Source: Bacteroidota bacterium (GTDB taxonomy: Bacteria; Bacteroidota; Bacteroidia; Bacteroidales; ML635J-15). From it: a stretch of 33,809 nucleotides of DNA. Made by a program: the position numbers and the translations under genes. The stretch lies in the NCBI GenBank assembly GCA_029558535.1, contig JAKQEK010000035.1:1-33809 (forward strand). Reading direction: 5' to 3'. Shown one piece after another: positions 8,627-16,869 of this stretch (positions are counted from its first letter, which is position 1; every line of letters begins with the position of its first letter). The notes beneath the pieces were generated by a model, which was not told where the DNA came from, ran no database searches, and was given only the letters and a program-made list of their open reading frames with translations.

Positions 8627-9718
8627 TTGATACAGTATTTTTCAACATTTGTTTTATTCTTTCTTGCAGTTATAAGTACATATTCACAATGTTATTCCTG
8701 CTATGAATTAAAAGAAAACAGATATAATGAGACTGCATTTCTAACAACTCATAATGCATTTAATTGTGAAGAAGGCGATTTTCAGATGCCAAATCAAACA
8801 TATAGTATAAGCACACAGTTAAATGATGGGGTAAGAGCTTTAATGATAGACGTATATGAGAAGAACGGAGTCCCTACAGTTTATCATGGATTCTCATTTT
8901 TAGGTTCAGTTCCTTTATCTTCAAATCTTGCAGAGATAAAGAATTTTCTTGAAAACAATCCTACAGAAATAGTTACGATAATTTTCGAGTGTAATGTTTC
9001 TGCCGATATGATAGAACAAGCTTTTATTAATGCAGAGCTATACAATTATCTATTCGAAAAAAATGAACTTCTACCCTGGCCTACGCTGGAAGAAATGATA
9101 AATGAGAATAAACGTCTTGTAGTATTTACTGATCAGGACGATGCTTCAGAGCAGCAGAAATGGTATCATTACGTTTGGGATTTTGCAGTTGAAACTCACT
9201 TTACTATTCACAATCCTGACGAATTTAATTGTGATTATAATAGAGGTGATCCCGAAAACGATCTTTTTATTTTTAATCACTTTATTACGTCTTCAGTTGG
9301 GACAGGAAACATTGATCAAGCTACAATTGCGAATTCTTATCCTTTTTTTATTGACAGAATTTATAATTGCATTGCTGAAAAAGAAAAATTACCAAATTTT
9401 ATCACTGTGGATTTCTACCAAACCGGAAATTGTTGCGAAGTTGTTAACACATTAAATTCTATATATGTTAATGAATTCGAAAATCTAAATACAAAAATTC
9501 AGATATATCCGCAACCGGCAAAGGATTATATTATTATTCAAGGAACAGGAATAACAGATATTCAAATTTACGACCTCAATGGTAAAAAACTTTTAATTCA
9601 GAGTGAACTATTTTCGGATGAAATCATTCAAAATTTGGACGAACTGGATCAAGGGATATATTTACTCAAAACAAATTGTAAAAACAACAGTTATTTAAAA
9701 AAAATTGTAAAATTGTAA
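8627..9718 (+). CDS. Secreted PI-PLC-like phosphodiesterase with T9SS sorting domain
   Basis: This 363-residue protein starts with a TTG. The first in-frame ATG comes only after the signal peptide (about 1-20, ending TYSQ), so a non-ATG start is needed. The body matches the X-domain of phosphatidylinositol-specific phospholipase C-like enzymes: TTHNAF with His42, GVRALMIDVY with Asp75, VYHGFSFLG with His87 (the second catalytic His position), and NPTEIVTIIFE. The protein then has several cysteines. The last ~75 residues are a type A T9SS sorting domain (IQIYPQPAKDYIII, then IYDLNGK, then LDQGIYLLK). It is thus probably delivered to the cell surface. The lipid or other phosphodiester substrate is unknown. 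Confidence 0.85.
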   Translation: MIQYFSTFVLFFLAVISTYSQCYSCYELKENRYNETAFLTTHNAFNCEEGDFQMPNQTYSISTQLNDGVRALMIDVYEKNGVPTVYHGFSFLGSVPLSSNLAEIKNFLENNPTEIVTIIFECNVSADMIEQAFINAELYNYLFEKNELLPWPTLEEMINENKRLVVFTDQDDASEQQKWYHYVWDFAVETHFTIHNPDEFNCDYNRGDPENDLFIFNHFITSSVGTGNIDQATIANSYPFFIDRIYNCIAEKEKLPNFITVDFYQTGNCCEVVNTLNSIYVNEFENLNTKIQIYPQPAKDYIIIQGTGITDIQIYDLNGKKLLIQSELFSDEIIQNLDELDQGIYLLKTNCKNNSYLKKIVKL

Positions 9719-9734
9719 TTTTGCTGAGTTTTCT

Positions 9735-9742
9735 TATTTTTG
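9735..9742 (+). promoter_or_regulatory. -7 box for the YcxB-like gene
   Basis: TATTTTTG is an exact TAnnTTTG match 51 bases before the ATG at 9794, in a 75-base gap after the PI-PLC-like gene. A second match (TAATTTTG, 9716-9723) overlaps the stop of that gene. Confidence 0.4.
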
Positions 9743-9793
9743 CTTTAAGAGAAAAATGATTATCACGCTTTGAAAACCTAAAAACAATGTATT

Positions 9794-10327
9794 ATGAAAT
9801 TCATTTTAAATAAAAGCGACTTTTTAAGGTTTCAACTCTTTACAGCCTCAAAATCAAAATCAGTGAGAAAGAGGAAAATTGCCGGTTGGATTATTATTAC
9901 AAGCTTTTTTATCATATTGTCAATTTTATTCTTAAATTATAAAGATAATTTCCTTACTTATTATTTCTTAATTGTTGCTGTTGTAACATTAATACTTTAT
10001 CCAACTTACATTAAATGGGTGTACAAAAGGCATTATTCAAAGTTTGTTGATGAATATTACAAGAAAAAAATTGAAGTGGAATCCGAAATTTCTTTTACGG
10101 ATGAGTATCTCTGTATTACTGACAGGACTGGGGAAGTGAAAATTAAGTTATCCGAAATTGAAGAAATTAATGAAATAGCTGATAGTCTTTTTATAAAAAT
10201 AACAAGTGGAATAAGTTTAATATTTCCAAAAAATAGTCCTGACTATTACGAATTTGAAACCAAATTAAACATAATAGAAAAAGATCTAAACATAGTTAGG
10301 AACAAAGAACTAACCTGGAAATGGTGA
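9794..10327 (+). CDS. YcxB-like two-pass membrane protein
   Basis: This 177-residue protein opens with a short N-terminal segment (KSDFLRFQLFTASKSK). Two membrane helices follow at about 30-48 and 55-74, then a cytoplasmic basic stretch (VYKRHYSK) and a C-terminal PH-like beta domain (ISFTDEYLCITDRTGEVKI, then LSEIEEI, then ISLIFPKN). This order is that of the YcxB-like protein family (PF14317), whose role is not known. It stands alone after the PI-PLC-like gene. Confidence 0.7.
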   Translation: MKFILNKSDFLRFQLFTASKSKSVRKRKIAGWIIITSFFIILSILFLNYKDNFLTYYFLIVAVVTLILYPTYIKWVYKRHYSKFVDEYYKKKIEVESEISFTDEYLCITDRTGEVKIKLSEIEEINEIADSLFIKITSGISLIFPKNSPDYYEFETKLNIIEKDLNIVRNKELTWKW

Positions 10328-10738
10328 GAGACTAAATAATTATCGGCTATTCTAAATTTTCCCTCAAATTTTTATATAAATATATTATACGTTTGTATAA
10401 TAATACCAATAACCATATCTATTATGTTTAACTTTTCCCTCAAAACACTTGGAATTTTTGAATTTTTTACTATATTTATAAAAAATATAATGTACTTATC
10501 TGTCATTTAGCATGTATTTTGATAAGTAGAGTTTAAAAGTATCCAAAAAAGTGATGAAAATCACTAACAATTTTAAAAATGAATACGAATAACTCAAATA
10601 AAAGAATTCTCAGGAACACACTAAAATCAAGTTGTAGTAATGAATTGAGCGTTTTAATCAGAAAACTAATTTTTATTAATATAATATGTAACTATTTGTA
10701 TATCAAATCGTAAAATATTTATCAGAACGATTCAGGCA
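10328..10738 (+). other. Gene-free region upstream of the large adhesin gene
   Basis: These 411 AT-rich bases hold no convincing gene. They contain a perfect 6-bp hairpin with a GAAA loop (AGTGAT-GAAA-ATCACT, 10550-10565). No exact TAnnTTTG box lies close before 10739. The region is probably the promoter and long leader of the adhesin gene. Confidence 0.5.
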
Positions 10739-12088
10739 TTGGGAAATAGTAAAGTAATATCATTAAATAGTAAAACCAATCTGTGTTTTAAACGGCTCTT
10801 TTTAATGCTTGTGATGTTTATATCCTATCCGATAATAGAACAAAAAAATAAAACATTTTATTTTTCAAGTTTAAAAAGCATAGTGTTTTTTATAGTTTTT
10901 ATTAGTCTATTTGGATATGCAAAATCTCAAACAACCTATTATTCGCGTCAAAACGGAAATTGGACAACTAGTTCTACATGGAGCACAGCAGGTTGTGGTG
11001 GAGCAGAATCTACAACATCACCGGGATCGAGTGATAATGTTGTGATATGTGATGGTAATACTGTAACACTTGATGCAAACAGTACAATTAACGATATTAC
11101 TGTTAGTAGTGGAGCTATTCTAAATATTGGAAACAGAAATCTTACTCAAAATGGAAATCTAATAATAAATGGCAACGTATTAGGACAAAATGGAACTTTT
11201 ATCTTCAATGGTGCTAGCGATATTAGTGGTATTGGCACAATAAAAAGCAACAATAATGCATGTTTTACAGTTAATGCTGATATTACAATTTCTGCAACTG
11301 ATTTATCAATATATAGCGATATTAATTCTAATATAATAGAAATTCAAAGTGATAAAACTGTTACTAATAACGGTAATGTTACAGTTAAAGGTCATATTGT
11401 CGGTTCAAATTCCGCTTCTTCATGGGTAAATGCAACAAATTCTAAAGTTGCAATAAGTGGAAATTTCCTAGCTACAGGTACTCTATATGCATCGGCAACA
11501 GGAAACACTGTAGAATATAGTGGAATTGTTTCGGGACAAAACATCAAAACACCGGTAAGTTCAACTTATCATAATTTAATAATTTCAGGTTCAACTACAA
11601 AAACACAGCAAGATCACTTAACAATCAATGGTAACCTTTCTATTAGTTCAGGAACATACAATTGTAACAGTAAGGACATAAATTTAAAGGGCAATTGGAG
11701 TTGTAATGGAACATTTACTTATGGTACTAGAACGGTTACTTTTGATGGGACATCTAATCAATCAATTTCTAGTGTATCTTCACAAACATTTTATAATCTT
11801 ACAATAAATAAATCATCAGGTACTGTTAATTTAAGTTCAAACGTTAACGTATATAATACTCTTACAATGACTCAAGGAAACATTTCTACAGGTGCAAATA
11901 AAATTACTGTGGGTGTTTCAACTACAAATTATGGCACATTATCATATACTTCCGGGCAAGTTATTGGTAAATATGAGAAGTGGTTTGTTAAGTCAGTACA
12001 TAATGGAGTTGCACAGACATTTCCTGTTGGTACAGCCTCATATTATCGTCCTGCTGTTGGTACTTTTTACCATGACAGGAGGCGTTAG
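10739..12088 (+). CDS. Large T9SS adhesin-like protein, N-terminal part (frameshifted)
   Basis: The first 449 codons begin at a TTG. The first in-frame ATG is residue 23 (10805), and either start keeps the long hydrophobic export segment (FYFSSLKSIVFFIVFISLFG, then YAKSQ). The mature part begins YYSRQNGNWTTSSTWS, as in the gene at 1-410, and continues with beta-rich repeats that include ASATGNTVEYSG and NLTINKSSG. The frame ends in a tail HDRRR that does not fit the family. Removing one T from the five-T run at 12064-12068 joins it smoothly to the next frame (AVGTF | TMTGGVSSGG) and gives one protein of about 1606 residues. So this is the front half of a broken or mis-sequenced gene. Confidence 0.75.
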   Translation: MGNSKVISLNSKTNLCFKRLFLMLVMFISYPIIEQKNKTFYFSSLKSIVFFIVFISLFGYAKSQTTYYSRQNGNWTTSSTWSTAGCGGAESTTSPGSSDNVVICDGNTVTLDANSTINDITVSSGAILNIGNRNLTQNGNLIINGNVLGQNGTFIFNGASDISGIGTIKSNNNACFTVNADITISATDLSIYSDINSNIIEIQSDKTVTNNGNVTVKGHIVGSNSASSWVNATNSKVAISGNFLATGTLYASATGNTVEYSGIVSGQNIKTPVSSTYHNLIISGSTTKTQQDHLTINGNLSISSGTYNCNSKDINLKGNWSCNGTFTYGTRTVTFDGTSNQSISSVSSQTFYNLTINKSSGTVNLSSNVNVYNTLTMTQGNISTGANKITVGVSTTNYGTLSYTSGQVIGKYEKWFVKSVHNGVAQTFPVGTASYYRPAVGTFYHDRRR

Positions 12089-15000
12089 CAGCGGAGGAAC
12101 AATAATAGCAGAATTTATTGAATCAAATCCCGGCAATAATGGACTGGCTTTACAAGATCCTCCTCAAACAGATCCTGATTCTGTTTTTAACACCTTTGTT
12201 GATGGTTACTGGGCTCTTTCTAAGGCAAATGGTATTACTATAAGCGGGTATAATCTCAACTTGACAGGAAATGGTTTCAGTGCTTTCACAATAACTGCCG
12301 AAACACGTTTGCTGACAAGAGCAAATTATGTGAGTGACTGGACAAACGAAGGAACACATGTAAGTGCATCAGGAAGTACTGCTTATAGAACAGGATTAAG
12401 CTCTCTACCTGCAGAGTTTTGCTTTGGTGACGATACTGATTGTACAGGGCCTATAACCTCTTCTATTGTTGGGGATACAGATGTTTGTACAGACGAAGAA
12501 GATGTAATATATACAGTAGATAATCATTCAGGTTCTACATATACTTGGACAGTTACCGGAGGAACTATAAGTTCAGGACAGGGAACAAATTCAATCTATG
12601 TGGACTGGGGTTCAACAGGGATGCTTGGTAAAGTAGAAGTTGTAGAAAGGAATTCATGTACTTGTGGTTTGACAGAAGTATTATATGTAACAATAAATAC
12701 ACTTCAACCAAGCTTCATTTCAGGATTAAGCTTTGTTCCTGTTGGGCAAACAGGTGTAGCATATTCGGTAATTGACACTTTGGGATATTCATATTATTGG
12801 GATGTTGATGGAGGTTCAATTGTTTCAGGTGATGGAACCAAAAATATAACTGTTAATTGGGATGCAAATGAAGGTTGGGGAAATGTAAGCGTATACGCTA
12901 CAAATGGATGTGGAAATTCTCCTGACACTGATTTAGCCGTTTGGAAGTATATTGTGATAAATAGTATTACTACCGGAAACTGGAGCAGTACGTCAACCTG
13001 GGACTGCAGTTGTGTGCCTCTTGCCACTGATAATGTTAGGATAAATGATGGTCATACTGTAACTGTAAATGTTTCCAGTGCAACTGTTAAGAACTTTTCT
13101 ATAACCGCTGCCGGAACTCTTGCACAGTCTAACAGAGAATTTACAGCTACCGGTCATGTTATTGTTGACGGAACTATCACTGGAACTAACATAATCACTT
13201 TCAGTGGCAATAATACAACTATTGGTGGAATTGGAAAAATTGAAAACACAAAAGCTTTGTATATAACAGGAGGCAGTAAAACCATTTTATCAAACTCTGT
13301 ATTAACACGAAAAAATCATAATATTGAAATTGCTGCAGGACTTACTGTTACCAACTATGGCAATGTAATTATTGAAACCGGAAGTCTGATTTTTAATGCC
13401 GGCGCTATGTGGGAAAACGAAGTATATTCATATCTTGAAATCGGTGCTGACATTACTCCTGTTGCAGGAATGCTCTATGCTTCTGCAACAGGAAATACCG
13501 TTCATTATACAGGCTCTGTTAATCCACAAGTAATAAGAGGAACAACATATTATAATTTATACGTTTCAAAAGGTGTAGGAACAGTTGGCAATATGAATGC
13601 TGCCACAACTGTGAACAATGATTTTATCATTTATCGTGGAACAGCTGCAACCGGAGTAAACAATATTGAAGTAAAAAATAATACAAGTATAACAGGCACT
13701 CTCAACATTGATGGTACAGGAACAAAAATATTTAAGCATGTATATATTAATTCCGGAGGCACATGGAATAACAGCGCAAATGAGGCAGTATTGATAAATG
13801 GAGACATCCAAAATGACGGAACATTTACTTCAGGTTCAAACATCTATACACTTGCCGGGTTTTCAAATACTGTTAGCGGCACTAATGCTTTATCGTTTAA
13901 TACAATAAACACAACAGGGTTTTATACAAATTTAACAACTGTAACTGCTCTTGTGGGAATGCAGGGATCCGGAAAATGGACACAGGGTCTAAACTCATAT
14001 TTATATATTGGTGCTGCCAATACGACTGTTTCGACATTTGACGCAGGAACAAATGTAAACACTGTTAATTACAATTTAAGCGGCAATCAATTTGTAAGGA
14101 CTACTACATATTATCACTTGATTACCAGCGGTGGCTCAGGTACAAAAACTTTGGATGGCAATGTTATCGTTAACGGCAACTTTTCTATTTTAACTGGTGC
14201 AACATGTGATGCCAGCATTTTTGATTACGACATGTTTATTCGCGGAAACTGGACAAATGATGGATTATTTACTCCACGAGAAGGGAAAGTTACATTTGAT
14301 GGAAGTATTGTTCAGTCAATACGTGGCAACACTCCTACCTCATTCTTCGATGTTAAATTTAACAATTCTGTTGGTAATAATGCTGACATCATGATTAAAG
14401 ATAACGACATTTCTATTGCTGGTTATGCCGAATTTACAAATGGGATTGTTAATACTGATAACAATATTGTAAAGTTCTTAGCGGGATCAAGTTCTCAAGT
14501 CGGAAATGCTATTAGTTTTATTGACGGTAATGCTCAAAAAACAGGTGCCACGGCGTTTACTTTCCCTATTGGTCATATTACTAACAGAGACATTGGTGAT
14601 GGACTTCAGACTTATAAAATATGGGCTCCTTTTACTGCCGCCCCTGTTGCATCAACAGATGTAAGAATAAGATATCTCTTTTCGAATGAAAATTTGCCCA
14701 CATGGTGGTATCACGATTACACACACGAAGCTCCTCTTACTCATACAACTGATAGGGAATATTGGTTAGTGAGTTCTTCCGTTGATATTGATGTTACTTT
14801 ATTTTGGAAAAACAATGATCCTTGTTCTATTCATGATTTTTGCAACGGAGGATCTCAGCTTGAATATTTAGCTGTAGCTTACTGGGATAATATCTGGAAA
14901 GATGCAGGCGGAGATGCATCTTTAGAATCAACAATTGACGGTGATATAAGTTCTGATATAACAATACCTTTTACAGCCAAAGGACAAAAACCAATCACAT

Positions 15001-15560
15001 TCGCCGGAAGGAACAAAGACATACCATTGCCGGTTGAATTAGTTGATTTTGATGTAAAATGTAATGCTGAAAAGAAAGGATTTGATATTTCTTGGACTAC
15101 AGAAAGCGAAACAAATAACGATTATTTCACAGTTGAACGTAGCTCTGATGCTATTTCATGGGTAAGTGCCGGTATCGTTAAAGGCAGCGGAAACTCTTCT
15201 GCATTAAAAAATTATAATTTTACTGACATTGAGCCATGCAAAGAAATTACTTATTACAGACTAAAGCAGACAGATTTTGACGGCAAATATCAATATACCG
15301 ATATAGTTGGAATTTACAGTTGTTTTGGAATTACCAACCAATTCAGCTTCCATCCTAATCCTGCAAATACTTTTATTGAAATATCTGTTTTAACCGAATC
15401 AGAAATCGAGATAATCAATATGAACGGGCAAATAGTTTATAATGATTATCTGAATAATTTATACTCAACAATTGACATCTCAATGCTAAGTTCTGGATTA
15501 TATTTGATTAAAGTAAGTTCTGCTAACGACATTCTAATTGAAAAACTTGTAATTGAATAG
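12072..15560 (+). CDS. Large T9SS adhesin-like protein, C-terminal part (frameshifted)
   Basis: This is the continuation of the gene at 10739 in another frame. The ATG at 12072 is only the first internal Met and probably not a true start: it has no signal peptide. In order it has PKD-like beta domains (SGSTYTWTVTGG, then YSYYWDVDGG), a second 'NWSSTSTWDCSC' module like the N-terminus, several repeats of 'ASATGNTVHYTG...TTYYNLYV', and an FN3-like domain near the end (ISWTTESETNNDYFTVERSS, then YYRLKQTDFDGKYQY). It closes with a type A T9SS sorting domain (FSFHPNPANTFIEIS, then INMNGQIVY, then LSSGLYLIKVSS). It is probably a cell-surface adhesin or matrix protein. Ligand unknown. Confidence 0.78.
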   Translation: MTGGVSSGGTIIAEFIESNPGNNGLALQDPPQTDPDSVFNTFVDGYWALSKANGITISGYNLNLTGNGFSAFTITAETRLLTRANYVSDWTNEGTHVSASGSTAYRTGLSSLPAEFCFGDDTDCTGPITSSIVGDTDVCTDEEDVIYTVDNHSGSTYTWTVTGGTISSGQGTNSIYVDWGSTGMLGKVEVVERNSCTCGLTEVLYVTINTLQPSFISGLSFVPVGQTGVAYSVIDTLGYSYYWDVDGGSIVSGDGTKNITVNWDANEGWGNVSVYATNGCGNSPDTDLAVWKYIVINSITTGNWSSTSTWDCSCVPLATDNVRINDGHTVTVNVSSATVKNFSITAAGTLAQSNREFTATGHVIVDGTITGTNIITFSGNNTTIGGIGKIENTKALYITGGSKTILSNSVLTRKNHNIEIAAGLTVTNYGNVIIETGSLIFNAGAMWENEVYSYLEIGADITPVAGMLYASATGNTVHYTGSVNPQVIRGTTYYNLYVSKGVGTVGNMNAATTVNNDFIIYRGTAATGVNNIEVKNNTSITGTLNIDGTGTKIFKHVYINSGGTWNNSANEAVLINGDIQNDGTFTSGSNIYTLAGFSNTVSGTNALSFNTINTTGFYTNLTTVTALVGMQGSGKWTQGLNSYLYIGAANTTVSTFDAGTNVNTVNYNLSGNQFVRTTTYYHLITSGGSGTKTLDGNVIVNGNFSILTGATCDASIFDYDMFIRGNWTNDGLFTPREGKVTFDGSIVQSIRGNTPTSFFDVKFNNSVGNNADIMIKDNDISIAGYAEFTNGIVNTDNNIVKFLAGSSSQVGNAISFIDGNAQKTGATAFTFPIGHITNRDIGDGLQTYKIWAPFTAAPVASTDVRIRYLFSNENLPTWWYHDYTHEAPLTHTTDREYWLVSSSVDIDVTLFWKNNDPCSIHDFCNGGSQLEYLAVAYWDNIWKDAGGDASLESTIDGDISSDITIPFTAKGQKPITFAGRNKDIPLPVELVDFDVKCNAEKKGFDISWTTESETNNDYFTVERSSDAISWVSAGIVKGSGNSSALKNYNFTDIEPCKEITYYRLKQTDFDGKYQYTDIVGIYSCFGITNQFSFHPNPANTFIEISVLTESEIEIINMNGQIVYNDYLNNLYSTIDISMLSSGLYLIKVSSANDILIEKLVIE

Positions 15561-15837
15561 GAAATTACAAGGTATAACATTATTTGTTTATATTTAAACT
15601 TGCAAAAATATTTTAACAAGTTTTGTGAGATTAAAAATTTTATTAATTTGTGGGGATATTTACAAAGTCAAAATAAGAGCCAGAGAGAAAATATAAAAAA
15701 TTTAAACTATCACTCCTACTCTCTAAAATTTCATAGAAATGTCCTTAAAAATATAAAACTGCTTTTATTTTTTCGTTTGCATTGCTTAAAAAAAATGAAA
15801 CAAGCTCCATTTTTTTTAAGAGTTTCTCGTAGAATTT

Positions 15838-15848
15838 AGGCGGGGTTG
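15838..15848 (-). repeat. 11-bp copy of the tRNA-Met T-arm
   Basis: AGGCGGGGTTG occurs here and again inside the tRNA at 16013-16023, in the same orientation, 175 bp apart. In the tRNA it covers the end of the T loop, the 3' side of the T stem and the first acceptor base. It may be a trace of integration at the tRNA or of a decayed tRNA copy. Chance is not excluded for 11 bp. Confidence 0.4.
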
Positions 15849-15875
15849 CTATCGCGAGCCCGGAGGGGGGATAGC
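15848..15875. repeat. GC-rich inverted repeat
   Basis: GCTATC (15848-15853) and GATAGC (15870-15875) form a 6-bp stem around a 16-base G/C-rich loop that can itself pair CCC with GGG. It is distinct from the AT-rich surroundings. Confidence 0.5.
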
Positions 15876-15912
15876 TTTACTGCTCCATAAATCTGACTGT
15901 CGTTAACAGTCA

Positions 15913-15971
15913 TTTTATTTAAATAGATATTTTACTCGAGCAAGCTCTGTAAAATATCTATTTAAATAAAA
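15913..15971. repeat. 23-bp perfect inverted repeat
   Basis: The arms at 15913-15935 and 15949-15971 are perfectly complementary over 23 bp and AT-rich. The 13-base loop holds its own small GAGC/GCTC pairing. It abuts the 7-bp hairpin on its left and the terminator stem on its right with no spare base between them. Confidence 0.75.
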
Positions 15972-15991
15972 AAAACCGCTTACGCGGTTTT
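15972..15991 (-). terminator. Intrinsic terminator of tRNA-Met
   Basis: The stem AAAACCGC (15972-15979) / GCGGTTTT (15984-15991) has a 4-base loop. Read on the minus strand it is followed by a run of eight T's overlapping the stem end, 14 bases after the tRNA 3' end. Confidence 0.75.
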
Positions 15992-16005
15992 GATTTTTGG
16001 AGCAG

Positions 16006-16079
16006 TAGCGAGAGGCGGGGTTGAACCGCCGACCTCATGATTATGAATCATGCGCTCTAACCAACTGAGCTACCTCGCC
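16006..16079 (-). tRNA. tRNA-Met (anticodon CAT)
   Basis: This 74-base gene folds as a full cloverleaf on the minus strand. The acceptor is GGCGAGG with TCTCGCT (two G-T pairs), then T8-A9, and a D arm GCTC...GAGC. The anticodon arm is CATGA-TTCATAA-TCATG with anticodon CAT. The T arm is GGCGG-TTCAACC-CCGCC, and the discriminator is A. CCA is not encoded; the next bases read CTG. The acceptor and D-arm look like an elongator Met tRNA, not an initiator, but the CAT anticodon could also be a lysidine-modified Ile tRNA, which sequence reading alone cannot exclude. Confidence 0.93.
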
Positions 16080-16446
16080 ATAATTAAATGTAATCCTAAC
16101 CAATCCCGAAAAATAGAAAATTTTATCTGAAATTTTCTTAATTTTTCGTGGACTCTCGATTTTTTACAAAAAAATCATTCGTCCTTAATTGATTTAAATA
16201 ATTCAAAAAACTTTCTTAATCCTAGCTTAGCTCTATTGATTTTTTCTAAAAATCCGAGCTGAACTACCTCGTCATACTGTCAATTTTCTTTACTTTTAAA
16301 AAGTTATTCCTTTCTTAAAAGCGAGTGCAAAAATAATTAATTTTATTTATAAACAAATAAACTTTGTTAAGTAAATTATTTTTTCTATATTGCAACGGAA
16401 ACAATATTACAGATATGTGTATATTTAATGTATAAATACTGAAATA
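16080..16446. other. Gene-free region upstream of tRNA-Met with three hairpins
   Basis: The 367-base AT-rich gap between the tRNA and the START-like gene contains three hairpins. One is an imperfect 42-base hairpin with an outer CGAAAAAT/ATTTTTCG stem (16107-16148). One is GATTTTTT-ACA-AAAAAATC (16158-16176). One is GATTTTT-TCT-AAAAATC (16238-16254). The last two look alike. A tRNA-like fragment follows at 16254-16273. Promoters for the tRNA and for 16447 should lie here, but I see no exact box. Confidence 0.5.
16254..16273 (-). pseudogene. Possible decayed tRNA 5' end
   Basis: The minus strand reads GACGAGGTAGTTCAGCTCGG, close to the intact neighbour's 5' end GGCGAGGTAGCTCAGTTGG. It keeps the seven acceptor positions with one change, T8-A9 and the start of the D arm. 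After that the similarity stops, so it would be a remnant of a second Met-type tRNA. Confidence 0.4.
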
Positions 16447-16824
16447 ATGACAAAACTCGAAATAGAATACATTTTTAACTCATCACCAAAAGTACTGTAT
16501 AACAGATTAAGTACAGCATCCGGTTTATCCGAATGGTTTGCTGACGATGTGTTCGTAAAAGATAAAATATTTACTTTCGTTTGGGATGGAGTTGAAGAAA
16601 AAGCAGAACTATTAGGCAAAAAGGATTTGTCTTTTGTTAAATTCAGATGGTTGGACAGTGAATCTGAAGAGTATTATTTTGAATTTAAACTTCAAATTCA
16701 TGAAATAACGAACGAAATTGCCCTTATAGTTACAGATTTCGCTGAAGATGATGAAATTGATGAATCAACGGAATTATGGGAGACTCAAATAAATAAACTC
16801 AAATATATTTTAGGAGCTGTATAA
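16447..16824 (+). CDS. START-like (SRPBCC) domain protein
   Basis: This 125-residue soluble protein has the small START/AHSA1-like layout. It opens with a strand and the helix 'SSPKVLYNRLSTASGLSEWFADDV', given here by its core SGLSEWFADDV. Strands follow (FTFVWDGVEEKAELL, then VKFRWLD, then YYFEFKLQIHEIT, then ALIVTDFAE), and the protein ends in a long helix (ELWETQINKLKYIL). Small proteins of this type are common in Bacteroidota. The ligand is unknown. It lies 45 bp before the Lpt-type permease gene, but that gene has its own -7 box, so co-transcription is uncertain. Confidence 0.8.
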   Translation: MTKLEIEYIFNSSPKVLYNRLSTASGLSEWFADDVFVKDKIFTFVWDGVEEKAELLGKKDLSFVKFRWLDSESEEYYFEFKLQIHEITNEIALIVTDFAEDDEIDESTELWETQINKLKYILGAV

Positions 16825-16843
16825 TTATGTCTTTTTGTTTTTG

Positions 16844-16851
16844 TATTTTTG
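16844..16851 (+). promoter_or_regulatory. -7 box for the lpt-glycosyltransferase-rib-fmt operon
   Basis: TATTTTTG is an exact TAnnTTTG match that ends 18 bases before the ATG at 16870, in a T-rich stretch. The -33 element is unclear. Confidence 0.5.
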
Positions 16852-16869
16852 CATGTCTAAATTTTTGAC

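Larger units (their letters stand above)
15561..16005. other. Gene-free region with nested palindromes beside tRNA-Met
   Basis: I see no believable gene. The left part (15561-15837) is AT-rich without recognisable features. The right part (15838-16005) is packed with inverted repeats that are listed separately. Base composition changes abruptly at about 15838, with a G-rich stretch at 15838-15875. Confidence 0.6.
15878..16007. repeat. 130-bp element bounded by 10-bp inverted repeats
   Basis: TACTGCTCCA (15878-15887) is matched by TGGAGCAGTA (15998-16007). Between them three hairpins follow each other: a 7-bp stem (TGACTGT/ACAGTCA, 15894-15912), a 23-bp perfect stem (15913-15971) and the tRNA terminator (15972-15991). 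The right end overlaps the last two bases of the tRNA. The whole could fold into a cruciform or branched RNA. Confidence 0.6.

Noticed and set aside
12060..12075. Programmed frameshifting in the adhesin gene
   Set aside because: The needed shift is +1 over only TTTTT, without a rare codon or supporting structure that I can see; mutation or error is simpler.
15600..15839. A 79-codon frame after the adhesin gene
   Set aside because: Lysine/phenylalanine-rich translation typical of AT-rich spacer, no start context, no domain, ends in the repeat region.
16175..16279. A 34-codon minus-strand frame with helix-like text ending FELFKSIKDE
   Set aside because: No start codon between its flanking stops, and its first part coincides with the tRNA-like fragment; judged to be chance.
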